64,000 nt of DNA from Halolamina pelagica. Its GTDB lineage: Archaea > Halobacteriota > Halobacteria > Halobacteriales > Haloferacaceae. The stretch spans positions 248,001 through 312,000 of the forward strand of contig NZ_LGUC01000002.1 of the NCBI RefSeq assembly GCF_001307315.1, read 5' to 3'. Each line of letters opens with the position of its first letter. Position 1 is the first letter of the stretch. Of this stretch, positions 10,388-20,306 are shown one piece after another. Below the pieces are notes generated by a model. That model was not told the origin of the DNA, ran no database searches, and saw only the letters and a list, made by a program, of their open reading frames with translations. The translations under genes and the position numbers were made by a program.

Positions 10388-11955
10388 TACTCCAAGTAAC
10401 CCAGATCGGCCAGTCGCTGTTCGACGGCCTCGTCGTCGTCTCCCGCGCCGGTGCGATCGCCAGAGATCGGCGCCCGGTACTCGACAGCCCGTTCGGCGGG
10501 CTCGGAGCCCGGGGCGAACACGTCGAGCACCTCGCCGTCGACGTCGTCGGGGACGGCGGCCCCCATCGTGTGCAACAGTGTGGGCAGCAAGTCGGTGATC
10601 GACGCCTGTTCGCCGAGCCCCGCGGAACGGAACCGCGGGCCGCTGAACAGGAAGATCCCCTCGGGCATGTTGCCGCCGGCCCAGACTCCCTCGTCGGCGA
10701 TGGGCTCTGCCGGGCCGACCGCGTCGCTGACGTGGACGTTCTGCCCCTGATCGAGCAGGAGATCCGGCGCGTGATGGGCGTAGGGGCCGTCGTAGTACGC
10801 CTCGCCGCGGTACACCGCCTTGACGAGCTGCTGGCCCGTCTGTGGGTGGGTGAGCGCCTCCAGCTTCCGGATCAGTTCGTCCCGAGTCGCCTCGTACGCC
10901 GGGTCGCCGGGGTCGAGCGTGAGGTAGATCGGCCCCTGGTTGCTGGCGACGGCGGTGGTCGCGTCCCAGTCGATCACCGACAGCACGCGGTCGGCTTTGA
11001 CGCCCTCTTCCCACGGGACCAGCCGCTGGACGCGCTCGGGCACCACGTTCGCCAGCGTCTCGGTCATCCCCAGCGACTTGGCGAGCGAGAGCGCTCGCTC
11101 CTTCGTGAACCCTACCCGGCCGAGCAGTTCGTCGACGCCGCGCTCGGTCGCGAGATACCCCTCCTGGGCCAGCCAGGCGTTGACGTAGAACACGGTGTCG
11201 ACGGGCCAGGTCCCGTGGTCGGACATCACGAGCACGTCGTGGCCCGCGTCGAGAAACCGTCCGAGGTTCTCGTCGATACGCTCCCACGCCCGCCGGACCG
11301 GCTCGCCGTCCCAGAAGTAGTGCTGGAGCGCCATGCTGTAGAACACGGTGAGGTGGAGGAACTCCGGGTCCTCGCGGTCGAGCAGCCGCTCGGCGGCCTC
11401 GAAGCGCAGCTCGATCAGGTCGAGCACCGCCTCGACCTCTGCCGCACCCTTCTCTGTCGGCGAGATCATGGGACTCGGATGGACGCGGTAGTCCAACTCC
11501 TCCCGAAGGAACTGCTCGACCTCGGGTGGCGTCGCGAACCCGGTGTCGAGCGAGCGGTAGGTGGTCTCCGAGGCGTCCGGGCCGCCGGCGACGACGAACC
11601 CGTCGATGGATTTCGGGGGGTACGTCGAGGGTTTGTTCACGACGCCGGCGGTGTGGCCCTCGTCGTTGAGGTAGTCCCACAGTTCCGCGCTCCGGAAGTC
11701 CGTCGCGTCATGGAACACGTGTTCCTGATTGGCCGTGTCGATGCGGTCGAAGCGGAACACGTCGAGCTTGCCGGGGTTCTTCCCCGTCGCGTAACACTTC
11801 CAGTTGGGGACGGTGATCGGCGGCAGACAGCTCTCGGAGCCGCCGCCGATCCCGTCGTCGATCAGTCGTTGTAGGTTCGGCAGCCGGCCCTCCTCGAGCC
11901 AGTCGCCGATCAACTCCCAGTTCGCGCCGTCCAGTCCGATCGTGATCGTAGTCAT
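10387..11955 (-). CDS. Alkaline phosphatase-superfamily phosphodiesterase
   Basis: 522-residue type I phosphodiesterase/nucleotide pyrophosphatase-like enzyme. Metal-binding features include the N-terminal TIGLDGANWELI with its Asp, the PPITVPNWKCYATGKNPG segment where the nucleophile is expected, and VLVMSDHGTWP (residues about 255-265) carrying the Asp-His-Gly motif. It is the first gene of a tightly overlapping three-gene unit with the DUF354 and deacetylase genes. In this setting it may remodel a phosphodiester or sulfate group on a surface polymer or lipid-linked intermediate; the substrate is inference. Confidence 0.85.
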   Translation of the reverse strand: MTTITIGLDGANWELIGDWLEEGRLPNLQRLIDDGIGGGSESCLPPITVPNWKCYATGKNPGKLDVFRFDRIDTANQEHVFHDATDFRSAELWDYLNDEGHTAGVVNKPSTYPPKSIDGFVVAGGPDASETTYRSLDTGFATPPEVEQFLREELDYRVHPSPMISPTEKGAAEVEAVLDLIELRFEAAERLLDREDPEFLHLTVFYSMALQHYFWDGEPVRRAWERIDENLGRFLDAGHDVLVMSDHGTWPVDTVFYVNAWLAQEGYLATERGVDELLGRVGFTKERALSLAKSLGMTETLANVVPERVQRLVPWEEGVKADRVLSVIDWDATTAVASNQGPIYLTLDPGDPAYEATRDELIRKLEALTHPQTGQQLVKAVYRGEAYYDGPYAHHAPDLLLDQGQNVHVSDAVGPAEPIADEGVWAGGNMPEGIFLFSGPRFRSAGLGEQASITDLLPTLLHTMGAAVPDDVDGEVLDVFAPGSEPAERAVEYRAPISGDRTGAGDDDEAVEQRLADLGYLE

Positions 11956-12196
11956 TGGTCCGAAGATTCCTGCGCCATCAGTGCGCGATACCGGACAATT
12001 CGCAGTTGGTCCATTTGTTATAGGGAGACTGTCGCCCGATCAACGGTGGTTCAGGACCCTGTCGTCGACGACCCACCAGCCTGTGGCCACGGTGTGGATA
12101 TCCTGTCTCGGCCTACCCATCGGTCGAGTAGGATCGTGTTTTCCGCGAGAGTTGGCCTGCTAACAAGGTCACTCCAGGCCGAAGGAGGGACTGCAC

Positions 12197-12367
12197 ATGC
12201 CAAACCAGTTTGAATGCAGCGAGTGTGGGTTCATGGTTCGCTCCGAGAACGACGACGAACTGATCGAGTTCGTCCAACAGCACGCTGACGACGCCCACCA
12301 GATGCAGGTCGCACCGGACGACGTTCGCGCCGGCTGGGAGAGCGTCGAGATGGGCGCGTCGAACTGA
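12197..12367 (+). CDS. DUF1059 small protein
   Basis: 56-residue protein starting MPNQFECSECGFMVRSEND, with the CxxCG pair, HADDAH and charged tail of the DUF1059 family of small proteins common in haloarchaea. A strong Shine-Dalgarno-like GGAGGG at 12184-12190 precedes the ATG by seven bases, unusual here because most genes look leaderless, and it settles the start. The two cysteines and two histidines could bind a metal. It stands alone between the glycan block and an AstE-like gene; no function is known to me. Confidence 0.85.
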   Translation: MPNQFECSECGFMVRSENDDELIEFVQQHADDAHQMQVAPDDVRAGWESVEMGASN

Positions 12368-12453
12368 GCCGGCGGCTACCGGCTGGGTTCCGGCGTTATC
12401 GAGCCTCCCGAAACCCGTATTTTTGAACGTCTGGGGTGCGAGAGGTACTGTTT

Positions 12454-12526
12454 ACTGCGGACACAGTGGTGTGCGGCGCGGTAGAACTCCGGACACGGTG
12501 GGGTGAACTGCGGACATGGTGGGGTC
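12454..12526. repeat. Three imperfect copies of a 19-20-base unit
   Basis: Three copies of a unit resembling ACTGCGGACAYGGTGGGGT start at about 12454, 12486 and 12507, in the gap between the DUF1059 gene and the end of the AstE-like gene. Spacing is uneven (32 and 21 bases). They may be regulatory sites or a local slippage product; nothing in the sequence decides. Confidence 0.5.
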
Positions 12527-12603
12527 CCAGAACGGGACTCGACTCGGTGAGCCGGCGACGGCCCGGAGTCCGCGGGCACGCGTCGGCCCGGCGCAGGGAC
12601 CGC

Positions 12604-13626
12604 CTACGTCGGCCCTTCCGGCATCGTCCCGGCCTGTTCGCGCTCGTAGGCGCGCCGTGTCGGCGCGTCGAGTTCGACCAGGTGGATCAGCGGGTTCCCC
12701 GGATACACCACGGGGTTCTCGAGCTTGCCGACGAGCAGTCCGGTAAACGGCGCTTCGACCTCCACGACGGAGGTTTTGAACGGGTTCGAGATGCTGCAGA
12801 CCACCTCACCCTCGTGGACCAACTCGCCGCTGTCGTAGTGCATGTCGACGAGGCCACCGGCGTCGGCCCGGATCCAAGTCTTCTGGTCGCTGGTGACGAT
12901 CGTCCGCCAGCCCGGCCAGCTCACTGGGTCGGAAGGGTACACGCCGTACTCCGCGAGCACGCTCGCGACGCCGTCCAGCGCGTCGTCGATGAGTTCCCGT
13001 TGGAACCGGTGGGCCTCGCCCATCTCGATCGTGATCGTGGGGACGCCGATGTCGGTCGCCTCGGAGCGAAGCGTGCCCGAGGCGCCGTCGCTGTCGATGA
13101 TCACGTTCGACCCGTACGCGCGGGCGAGCCGGGGCACGTCGTCGTCGGCCATGTCCGCCCGGACGTGGAGCATGTTCGTGCGGCCGCGGGTCGACGTGTG
13201 GAAGTCCAGACCGAGGTCGCAAGGCTCGATGAAGTTCCGAAAGATCTCGTCGGCCATGCGCTTTGCGCTCGTCGAGCCGGCGTTGCCGGGGAACGATCGG
13301 TTGAGGTCGCGGTCGTAGACGGGCAGGTATCGCTGCTGGGTGACGAACCCGGGGACGTTCATGACGGGCATGCAGACGAGCGTGCCGTGGAGGTTCGTGT
13401 GCGACCACTCGTGGGCGACCTCGCGCACGACCTCGATACCGTTGAGCTCGTCGCCGTGGGAGGCCGCCGAGAGAAACACCGTCGGGCCCGCGTGCTCGCC
13501 GTTGATGATCGAGACCGGGATGCGCACCGGATCGCCGAGATACGTCTCACTGATGCTGTACCGGATGTCCGCGCGTTCCCCTGGATCCACCCGGCCACCG
13601 TTGTACGTGAACGTCCCCTCGGTCAT
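12604..13626 (-). CDS. Succinylglutamate desuccinylase/aspartoacylase family protein
   Basis: 340-residue zinc-dependent deacylase of the AstE/AspA branch of the M14 carboxypeptidase fold. The metal site is visible as SAASHGDELNG (residues about 53-63, His and Glu ligands) and LGLDFHTSTRG (third His); DLNRSFPG provides the substrate-binding Arg. The C-terminal 90 residues form the beta-rich domain of this family. It lies head to head with a RimK-type ATP-grasp gene. Genes of this family often accompany RimK-like peptide ligases, suggesting one adds and the other trims amino acids on a small molecule or protein. Confidence 0.88.
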   Translation of the reverse strand: MTEGTFTYNGGRVDPGERADIRYSISETYLGDPVRIPVSIINGEHAGPTVFLSAASHGDELNGIEVVREVAHEWSHTNLHGTLVCMPVMNVPGFVTQQRYLPVYDRDLNRSFPGNAGSTSAKRMADEIFRNFIEPCDLGLDFHTSTRGRTNMLHVRADMADDDVPRLARAYGSNVIIDSDGASGTLRSEATDIGVPTITIEMGEAHRFQRELIDDALDGVASVLAEYGVYPSDPVSWPGWRTIVTSDQKTWIRADAGGLVDMHYDSGELVHEGEVVCSISNPFKTSVVEVEAPFTGLLVGKLENPVVYPGNPLIHLVELDAPTRRAYEREQAGTMPEGPT

Positions 13627-13733
13627 AGCTGCCTGCTTGGCGGCCGGCGCTTAAAACTGGGGTGACCGGCTTCTCGACGCCAGCACGCCGGCCACCGGCA
13701 TCGTTTAGTCGCCGTCGTTCGATGTTTCGCGTA

Positions 13734-15056
13734 ATGGACGATTCTGTCTCAGTCGGCGTACTCAGCCTCCACAACAGCAAAGAGACGAAGGCGATCCTGA
13801 ACGCGGTGGAGGCGCTCGGCCACACGGGCGTCTGGCTGCGCGAGGACAACCTCTGTGTCGACATCGAGGACGGCACCGCGACGCTCGACCCCAACGTCGA
13901 CGTGATCGCCAACCGACTCCTGCTCTCGAACACCGAACAGCCCGCGGAACTGCTCGGGCTCGCGCTGTCGCTGAGCAACCTCCGGCCGATGCTGAACAGA
14001 CCGCGGAACGTGCTCACGGCGTTTCACAAGTTCGCGACCGCCACCTCGCTCGTCGACTCGGCGGTCCGACTGCCCGACGCGACGCTCGCACTTGATCCCG
14101 ACCGACTGAACGGTGAGAAGCCGAAGTACGGCGACGAGGTCGTCTACAAGACCGCCATCGGCACCCACGGCGGCGGCACGTGGAAGATCAGCGCCGACGA
14201 ACAGGTCAACCCCCGCGTCGGCGACCGGTACGCGTTCCTCCAGGAGCTCGTCGAGCGCGACAGCGACCGGCACCGCGACCTCCGCGTCTACGTCGTCGAC
14301 GGCGAGGTGGTGGGGACGATGCGCCGGTACGCGCCGGAGAACGACTGGCGGACCAACGTCGCGCTCGGCGGCTCCGTCGAGGGCGTCGACGACCTCCCCA
14401 CGGCGGCCCGGGAGATGGCGCTGGTGGCAGCCGACAAGGTTGGACTGGACTACGCGGGCGTCGACCTCGTCGAGGGGGAGGAGGGCTGGCACCTGCTCGA
14501 AGTCAACCCGACCGCGGGGTTCAAGGGGCTGTTCGAGGCGACCGGCGTGAGCCCGGCGCCCGCCATCGCGAAACTCGCGATCGAGACCGCGGGTGGCGAG
14601 GTCGACGACGACCAGGTCACCGAACTCGCAGCCGTGCTCGATGACTCCCAACCCTCGACTGTGGCCACCGAGCCGGAACGGCAGGTGAAGGACGTGACGA
14701 CGATCGGGTACACCGAAGACGTGCTCGTCTCCGGCACCAGCGGGACCGAGCGCGTCGTCGCCAAGTCCGACACGGGCGCCTCGCGGACGAGCATCGACAC
14801 GCGCCTCGCCGCGGAGATCGGCGCCGGCCCGATCAAGTCAATGACGAAGATCCGCTCCGGGAGCGTCAAATCCGGGAAGTCCCGACCGGTCGTCGATATC
14901 GTCGTCGGCGTCGGCGGGGACCGCCACACCGTCGCGGCGTCGCTGGAGGATCGCGGCCACATGGACTACCCGCTGTTGCTCGGACGGGATATCCTCCAAC
15001 ACTACCAGATCGACGTGCGGCGGCGCTCGGACGGCGACGACTCCGACGAGGAGTAG
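13734..15056 (+). CDS. RimK-type ATP-grasp ligase fused to RimB-like retropepsin domain
   Basis: 440 residues. Residues 1 to about 290 are a RimK-like ATP-grasp: SVGVLSLHNSKETKAILNAV, the lysine strand VVYKTAIGTHGGGTWK, LRVYVVDGEVVG and the Mg-binding HLLEVNPTAGFKG. Residues about 315-430 are an ATP-dependent zinc protease/RimB-like domain with retropepsin features: KSDTGASRTSID (catalytic DTGA) and YPLLLGRDIL. RimK adds glutamates to a C-terminus, so ligase and protease in one chain suggest reversible peptide tagging. The start at 13734 follows the usual family N-terminus; an ATG four codons upstream (13722) is possible. It is divergent from the AstE-like gene. Confidence 0.88.
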   Translation: MDDSVSVGVLSLHNSKETKAILNAVEALGHTGVWLREDNLCVDIEDGTATLDPNVDVIANRLLLSNTEQPAELLGLALSLSNLRPMLNRPRNVLTAFHKFATATSLVDSAVRLPDATLALDPDRLNGEKPKYGDEVVYKTAIGTHGGGTWKISADEQVNPRVGDRYAFLQELVERDSDRHRDLRVYVVDGEVVGTMRRYAPENDWRTNVALGGSVEGVDDLPTAAREMALVAADKVGLDYAGVDLVEGEEGWHLLEVNPTAGFKGLFEATGVSPAPAIAKLAIETAGGEVDDDQVTELAAVLDDSQPSTVATEPERQVKDVTTIGYTEDVLVSGTSGTERVVAKSDTGASRTSIDTRLAAEIGAGPIKSMTKIRSGSVKSGKSRPVVDIVVGVGGDRHTVAASLEDRGHMDYPLLLGRDILQHYQIDVRRRSDGDDSDEE

Positions 15057-15080
15057 GTCCCGGGGGCACCTCGCGGCCGG

Positions 15081-15629
15081 TCACAGCGCGGCCAGCGACC
15101 GAACCGCGCCGATCACGAGCCGGTCGAGCGCGTGGGTCGCCGTGCTGTAGGCGACGAAGAAGACCACCATCACGACCACGCCGATCAGGTCGATCCCGCC
15201 GGGGTCGACAGTGGCGACGGCGGGGATCAGCGACTGAATCACCGCGACCGCACGCTCGAACGTCAGCGCCGCGACGCCGGCACCGACGGCCAGCGCCACG
15301 AGGTAGCCCAGCGTCCGCAGCGGGGCGGGGGTCACACGTGACCAGCCGCGCACCCGTGGCTGGCCGGCCACGATCCCTCGCGCCGCGAGTTGGCGGCGGA
15401 GCTCGTCGACGACGGTCACGACGAGGACGATCCACAGCAGCGCCGCCAGCGTGAAGCCGACGAACGACGGCGAGAAGTCGAGCACCGTCCCCGAGAACAC
15501 CTCGACGACCGCGGGCGTTACGCGATCGACGAGCACGTAGAACAGCACGTACCCGAGCGCAGCCTCGAGCGGCCCGTACGCGGGGAACCGCTCGTCGGGG
15601 GTCGGCTCCCGCGTAGTACCGGCCTGCAT
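15081..15629 (-). CDS. Haloarchaeal four-helix membrane protein
   Basis: 182 residues with four hydrophobic segments (roughly 25-45, 55-75, 105-125 and 145-165) joined by short charged loops. No catalytic motif is visible and I do not recognise the family. A promoter-like TAGTATT box lies about 28 bases upstream of the ATG at 15629, supporting this start. Confidence 0.65.
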   Translation of the reverse strand: MQAGTTREPTPDERFPAYGPLEAALGYVLFYVLVDRVTPAVVEVFSGTVLDFSPSFVGFTLAALLWIVLVVTVVDELRRQLAARGIVAGQPRVRGWSRVTPAPLRTLGYLVALAVGAGVAALTFERAVAVIQSLIPAVATVDPGGIDLIGVVVMVVFFVAYSTATHALDRLVIGAVRSLAAL

Positions 15630-15730
15630 GCTCGTTCTTGGAGGCGCGAAGCAATCAATACTACGACATTCTCGCCGGGCGGCTCCAGATCCGGGCTCGC
15701 ACGCCGCTCACAGCTGTCACGGGCGGCGAA

Positions 15731-15737
15731 CTTATGC
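15731..15737 (+). promoter_or_regulatory. Probable TATA box for acetamidase gene
   Basis: CTTATGC lies 27-33 bases upstream of the ATG at 15764, consistent with a leaderless transcript. Confidence 0.4.
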
Positions 15738-15763
15738 TGAGCCGCACCCAACGTTAGTGTGGT

Positions 15764-17071
15764 ATGTCTCAACAAGAAGTGGACCAGGAGCTGTACGTCG
15801 ATCAGTACACGCTCGGGCTCGTCGGGCCGGACCAGGAGTGGGCCGGCACCGTCGCCGACGGCGGCACGGTCACCACGTACACCCCGCCGGGCTGCTGGGG
15901 CCCGATGATCACGCCCTCGTTCCGCGGCGGCCACGAGGTGACCCGGCCGATCCGCGTCGAGGGCGCCGAGGTCGGCGACGCCGTCGCCATCCACATCCGC
16001 GACGTGGAGGTGACGAGCATGGCGACGAGCACGGGCTCGATGGCCGAACGCGAGGGCGCGTTCCAGGACGACCCGTTCGTCGACCACCGCTGCCCGGAGT
16101 GCGGGACGACGTGGCCCGACTCGGTCGTCGAGGGGACCGGCGAGGACGCCATCCGGTGTGCGGAGTGTGGCGCGAACGCCTCCTCGTTCGGCTTCGAGTA
16201 CGGCTACACGGTCGCGTTCGACCACGAGAACGCGGTCGGGATCACCCTCGACAAGGACGGCGCCCACGAACTCGCGACGAACGCCGAGGAGGTGATGGAC
16301 ATCCCCGAGAACTCCCGCCAGCACCCGATCCTGCTGTACGAGCCCGACGGGATGCCCGGGACGCTCGGGCGGCTCCGGCCGTTCATCGGCAACGTCGGCA
16401 CGACCCCGTCGGTCACGATGCCCGACTCCCACAACGCCGGCGACTTCGGGCAGAACCTCATCGGCGCCGAGCACGACTACGGCGTCAACACCGAGGAGGA
16501 CCTCGAGAAGCGGACCGACGGCCACATGGACATCCCCGAAGTCCGGGCGGGCGCGACGCTGATCTGCCCGGTCGATATCGACGGCGCGGGCATCTACGTC
16601 GGCGACCTCCATGCCAACCAGGGCGACGGCGAGCTCTCGCTGCACACGACCGACGTGAGCGGCACCGTCACGATGGACGTGGAGGTGATCGAGGACCTCG
16701 ACCTCGACGGGCCGATCCTGCTGCCCAACGAGGAAGACCTGCCGTTCATCAGCCAGCCCTACAGCGACGACGAGCGCGACGCCGGCCGCGACCTCGGCGC
16801 CGACCACGGCGTCGACGTGGAGACGGACATGGGGCCGATCCAGGTGGTCGGCTCGGGCGCGACGGTCAACGACGCCACCCAGAACGCGTTCGACCGGGCG
16901 TCGACGCTGCTGGAGATGAGCGAGGGCGAGATCCGCGCCCGCTGTACGTTCACCGGCGGCGTCCAGATCGGTCGCCTGCCGGGCGTCGTCCAGCTCGACA
17001 TGCTCGTGCCGATGGAGATCCTGGAGGACCGCGGGATGGCCGACCTCGTCCGCGACCAGTACGGTCTCTGA
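15764..17071 (+). CDS. Acetamidase/formamidase family protein with zinc ribbon insert
   Basis: 435-residue FmdA/AmdA-family amidohydrolase, releasing ammonia from formamide, acetamide or a similar small amide. Core features are GCWGPMITPSFRGGHEVTRP, VEGAEVGDAVAIHI, GNVGTTPSVTMPDSHNAGDF and a metal-site YVGDLHANQGDGE. An insert at about residues 105-140 carries CPEC (110-113) and CAEC (132-135), a classic zinc ribbon. It has no obvious operon partner. Substrate assignment from sequence alone is weak. Confidence 0.88.
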   Translation: MSQQEVDQELYVDQYTLGLVGPDQEWAGTVADGGTVTTYTPPGCWGPMITPSFRGGHEVTRPIRVEGAEVGDAVAIHIRDVEVTSMATSTGSMAEREGAFQDDPFVDHRCPECGTTWPDSVVEGTGEDAIRCAECGANASSFGFEYGYTVAFDHENAVGITLDKDGAHELATNAEEVMDIPENSRQHPILLYEPDGMPGTLGRLRPFIGNVGTTPSVTMPDSHNAGDFGQNLIGAEHDYGVNTEEDLEKRTDGHMDIPEVRAGATLICPVDIDGAGIYVGDLHANQGDGELSLHTTDVSGTVTMDVEVIEDLDLDGPILLPNEEDLPFISQPYSDDERDAGRDLGADHGVDVETDMGPIQVVGSGATVNDATQNAFDRASTLLEMSEGEIRARCTFTGGVQIGRLPGVVQLDMLVPMEILEDRGMADLVRDQYGL

Positions 17072-17189
17072 GAGGCCGGCCGCCGGTGTCACCTTCTTTC
17101 GGGCTCGGTCGCGGCGCGAACTGAGTCAGCCCGAGGCTGTCAGCGACCAGCCGCGAAACCGACTTGGTCCCGGCCGCCGACCAGCCTGT

Positions 17190-17624
17190 ATGTCCCCGAC
17201 TCAGCGTGCGCTCCTCCTCGGCGATCGGTCCCAGCGGAACCTCGACATCCTCGGCGCCGTCGTCCTCTTTCTCGGGACGTTCGTCGCGTACGCGATCGAC
17301 CTGTTCAGCGTCGCGGGCGGCATCGTCGTCCTGCCGTTCGACGCGACGCTCGTCGGCGTCGCCGCCGCCGGCCTGATCGGCTACGGTCGGGGGGCGCTGC
17401 TCCCCGCGTGGCTCTCCACGCTCGCTCCCTATCTGGGGTTTCACGCCGAGTGGGGCCTGTTGAGCCTGTCAAGTCACTTGCTCCCGGGGAAGCTCGCCTT
17501 TCTGTTCGACCCCGTGAGTCTCGGTGTGTTCGCGCTGGCGTCGATGCTCGTCGGGAGCGTCGCGTTCGGCGCGGGCTACCTGCTCCGCGTCGGCGTCGAC
17601 CGGCTCCGGGCGTCCCTGGCGTAG
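17190..17624 (+). CDS. Hypothetical membrane protein
   Basis: 144 residues with four hydrophobic segments after a short polar N-terminus (MSPTQRALLLGDRSQRN). The third holds HAEWGLLSL. Codon use matches neighbouring coding regions, so it is a real gene, but I recognise no family or motif. It stands alone on the plus strand, convergent with the histidine kinase gene that ends 30 bases away. Confidence 0.6.
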   Translation: MSPTQRALLLGDRSQRNLDILGAVVLFLGTFVAYAIDLFSVAGGIVVLPFDATLVGVAAAGLIGYGRGALLPAWLSTLAPYLGFHAEWGLLSLSSHLLPGKLAFLFDPVSLGVFALASMLVGSVAFGAGYLLRVGVDRLRASLA

Positions 17625-17654
17625 GAACTGCCAGCCGGCAGTTCGAGGACCTCG

Positions 17655-20306
17655 TCACTCGTCCGCGAACGACACGTCGGTGATCTCGAAGCGAGCGCCG
17701 CCTGCCGCCCCCTCGCGAACCGTGATCTCCCAGTCGTGGGCGTTGACGATCTGTTGGACGATTCGCAGCCCGAAGCCGGTGCCGCGATCGCTCGTCGAGT
17801 AGCCCACCTCGAACACGTCCTCGCGGGCGTCGGCGGGGATCCCGGGGCCGTCGTCTTCGACGTAGAAGCCGTCAGCTAGCTCGCCGACCGATACCGACAC
17901 GTCGTCCCCGGCGTGTTCGACGGCGTTGCGAATCAAGTTCTCAAACAGCTGGTGGAGGCGGGTTCGATCCGCCAGAATCGCCCGACTGCTCTCTACTTCG
18001 AGTGTTGCATCGGCCGTCGCCACGGTCTCCCAACAGTCGTCGGCGATGGTGTCGAGGGAAACGGGGCTGATGTCGCTCACGACCTCCCCTGGCGGGCGAG
18101 CGTGAGCAGGTCGTCGATCAGGGCGTTCATCCGTTCGTGTGCCCGTTCGACCGCGTCGAGATGCTCCAACTCGCCGGTCTCCTGGGCTAGTTCGACCCGT
18201 CCCTCGGCGACGTTTAACGGGTTCCGCAAGTCGTGCGAGACGATGCTGGCGAACTCTTCGAGCCGTTGGTTCTGCACCGTCAGTTCGCGTTCTCGAGCCC
18301 GGCGCTGCTCCATCTCCTCGATCTGCTCGAACGCGCTCACGAGGCTGCCGGCCAGGATCTGGCCCAGTACGAGGTCTTCCTTGTCGAACGTGTTGGGGGT
18401 CGGGGAGGCGGCGACGGCGATCCCGTACTCCCCAGCGGGAGATGCAGTTCGCTGCGAAGTGGGCTGTCCGGGTTGTAGATATCCGGATCGTCGTGGGTGT
18501 CATCGACGGCGAGGGCGTCGTTGTCCTCGAAGACGCGCCACGCGATGCTGTCGTCCGCGGTGAACGTCGGTGGCTCACCGATGAGGTCGAACAGTGAATC
18601 CGTCCCGGCGACGGGGACCAGCGCCGATCGATCGTCGTCGACGAGGTGGATCGCGTTCGCCTCGAGACCCAACACGTCCCGGGCGGCCTCGACGCCGATC
18701 TCGGCGATCTCCTGCCGAGATTCCGCCTGAATTAGCTCCTGAGCCATCTCGCTGAGCGCCGCGAGCCGGGACTCGTACGCCCGCTGCTCGGTGATGTCTC
18801 GATACGTCCAGAGATGCCCCTTCCCGTCGGGGAGTTCGATCGGCTCGTGAGTTCTGACGAACGTTCGCCCGTTGGCGAGATCGAGTGTTTCCTCGTGGAC
18901 GGCGATGTCCGCCGTGACGATCTCGTTAATCCGGTCGACGAACGCCTCGGGGTCCTCGAACTGCTCGCTGACGGCCTCGGCGATCTCTTCACAGTCGGAT
19001 CCGACAGTCTCCGCCGGGGAACCGGGGAAGTCGAACAGCTCTAACATCCGGTCGTTCACTGCCAACACCTCACGGTCCTCGCTTTCGGCGATGATTCCCA
19101 CCGGAAGCGTATCCAACAACGTCGAGAAGACGGCGTTCGTCCACTCGAGTTCCTGCTTTTGGGCGCGCTCCCCGCTGATGTCACGAAGGATGCCGACGAA
19201 CCAGCGCTCCTCCTCGTAGGCGACTTCGCCGAACGTGACGCCCACCGGGATCGGCGAGCCGTCCCGATGTTGGGCTTCGAACTCCGTGTACCCCCAATCG
19301 AGCGTTTTCTCGCCGCTCCGGAGATACTCCTCGAACCCCGACCGGTGGCGTTCGGCGACGGCGTCGCTCATGAGCTTCGTCAGCGGCTCGCCGGTCAGTT
19401 CCGCCGGCGAGTAGCCGAACGTCTCTTCCACGGCCGGATTCACCGACTGGACGACGTTCGACTCGTCGATGGTGATGATCGTGTTGCTCGCCGACTCGAT
19501 GACTTCGCGATGGCGTTCGAGCTCTTTCCGCTGTGTTCGGCGCTCGGTGATGTCCTGAAACTGTGAGAAGATCGCGACCACGTTGTCGCTGTCGTCAGTC
19601 ACGATGCGATTGTGCCACTCACAGATGATCCGTTCGCCGTCCTTTCGGACGTTCTCGTTGATGCTGTGGTACCCGCCGTCCCCTCCAACAACGCGTCGAC
19701 GACGGTCTCAACCGTCTCCTGGTCCGAGTCACTGACGATCTTTTCCACCGGCTCCCCGAGGAGTTCGGACTCGTCGTAGCCGAGGATCTCTTCGGCTGCC
19801 TCGTTGAGCCGGGCGAACTCGAACTCTTCGGTCCACTCGACGACGCCGAGCGGTGACTGCTCGAAAAACAGCGAGAGGCGTTTCTGACTGGCTTCGAGCG
19901 CACGCGTCGATCGGTACTGTTCGACGGCGTTCGTGATCCGGTTCGCCAGCACCGCGTACTGGCTCGTACCGCCTTCCTTCTGCAAGTAGTCGGTTACCCC
20001 CGCGGATATCGCCTCGCTCGCGACCTCCTCGGAGCCCTTGCCGGTGTAGAGGATGAACGGGAGATCTGGGAAATCCGCACGGACCGTTTCGAGGAACTCG
20101 ATCCCGTCCGTCTCGGGCATGTCGTAATCGGAGACCACACAGTCGATGTCCTGTGCGCCCAAGACGTCGATGGCGTCGTCGGGACTGGTCGCCGTCGCCA
20201 CCGAGAGCCGGTCGTCCTCACGCTCGAGCGACAGCGCAACGAGTTCCCCGAGATCCGGGTCGTCGTCGACGTGGAGGACCCGGATCGTGTCGGTTGCGAA
20301 CGTCAT
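17655..20306 (-). CDS. Receiver-PAS-PAS-PAS-GAF-histidine kinase, three frameshifts
   Basis: Hybrid sensor kinase of 885 codons after repair. From the ATG at 20306 it has a receiver domain (VLHVDDDPDLGE, phospho-acceptor in VVSDYDMPETDG, Lys in LYTGKGSEE), a PAS domain with ICEWHNRIV, a second PAS (VIESASNTIITID), a third PAS-like domain ending in the ITEQRAYE linker, a GAF domain, a HisKA box FASIVSHDLRNPLNVAEG and a HATPase domain (LIRNAVEHA, DDGPGIP, GTGFGLRIV). One-base gaps lie in C runs at 19680-19683, 18430-18433 and 18086-18089; each repair restores family sequence. No membrane segment is visible, so it should be cytosolic. It resembles the kinase at 30442. Confidence 0.88.

Noticed and set aside
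9359-11680. 773-codon open frame covering both DUF354 and phosphodiesterase genes
   Set aside because: Only its last 342 codons look like protein; the rest is basic, Arg-rich and antiphase to the clear phosphodiesterase gene.
15518-17092. 524-codon minus-strand open frame opposite the acetamidase
   Set aside because: Antisense shadow rich in Arg, Val and His; the plus strand encodes the recognisable amidase.
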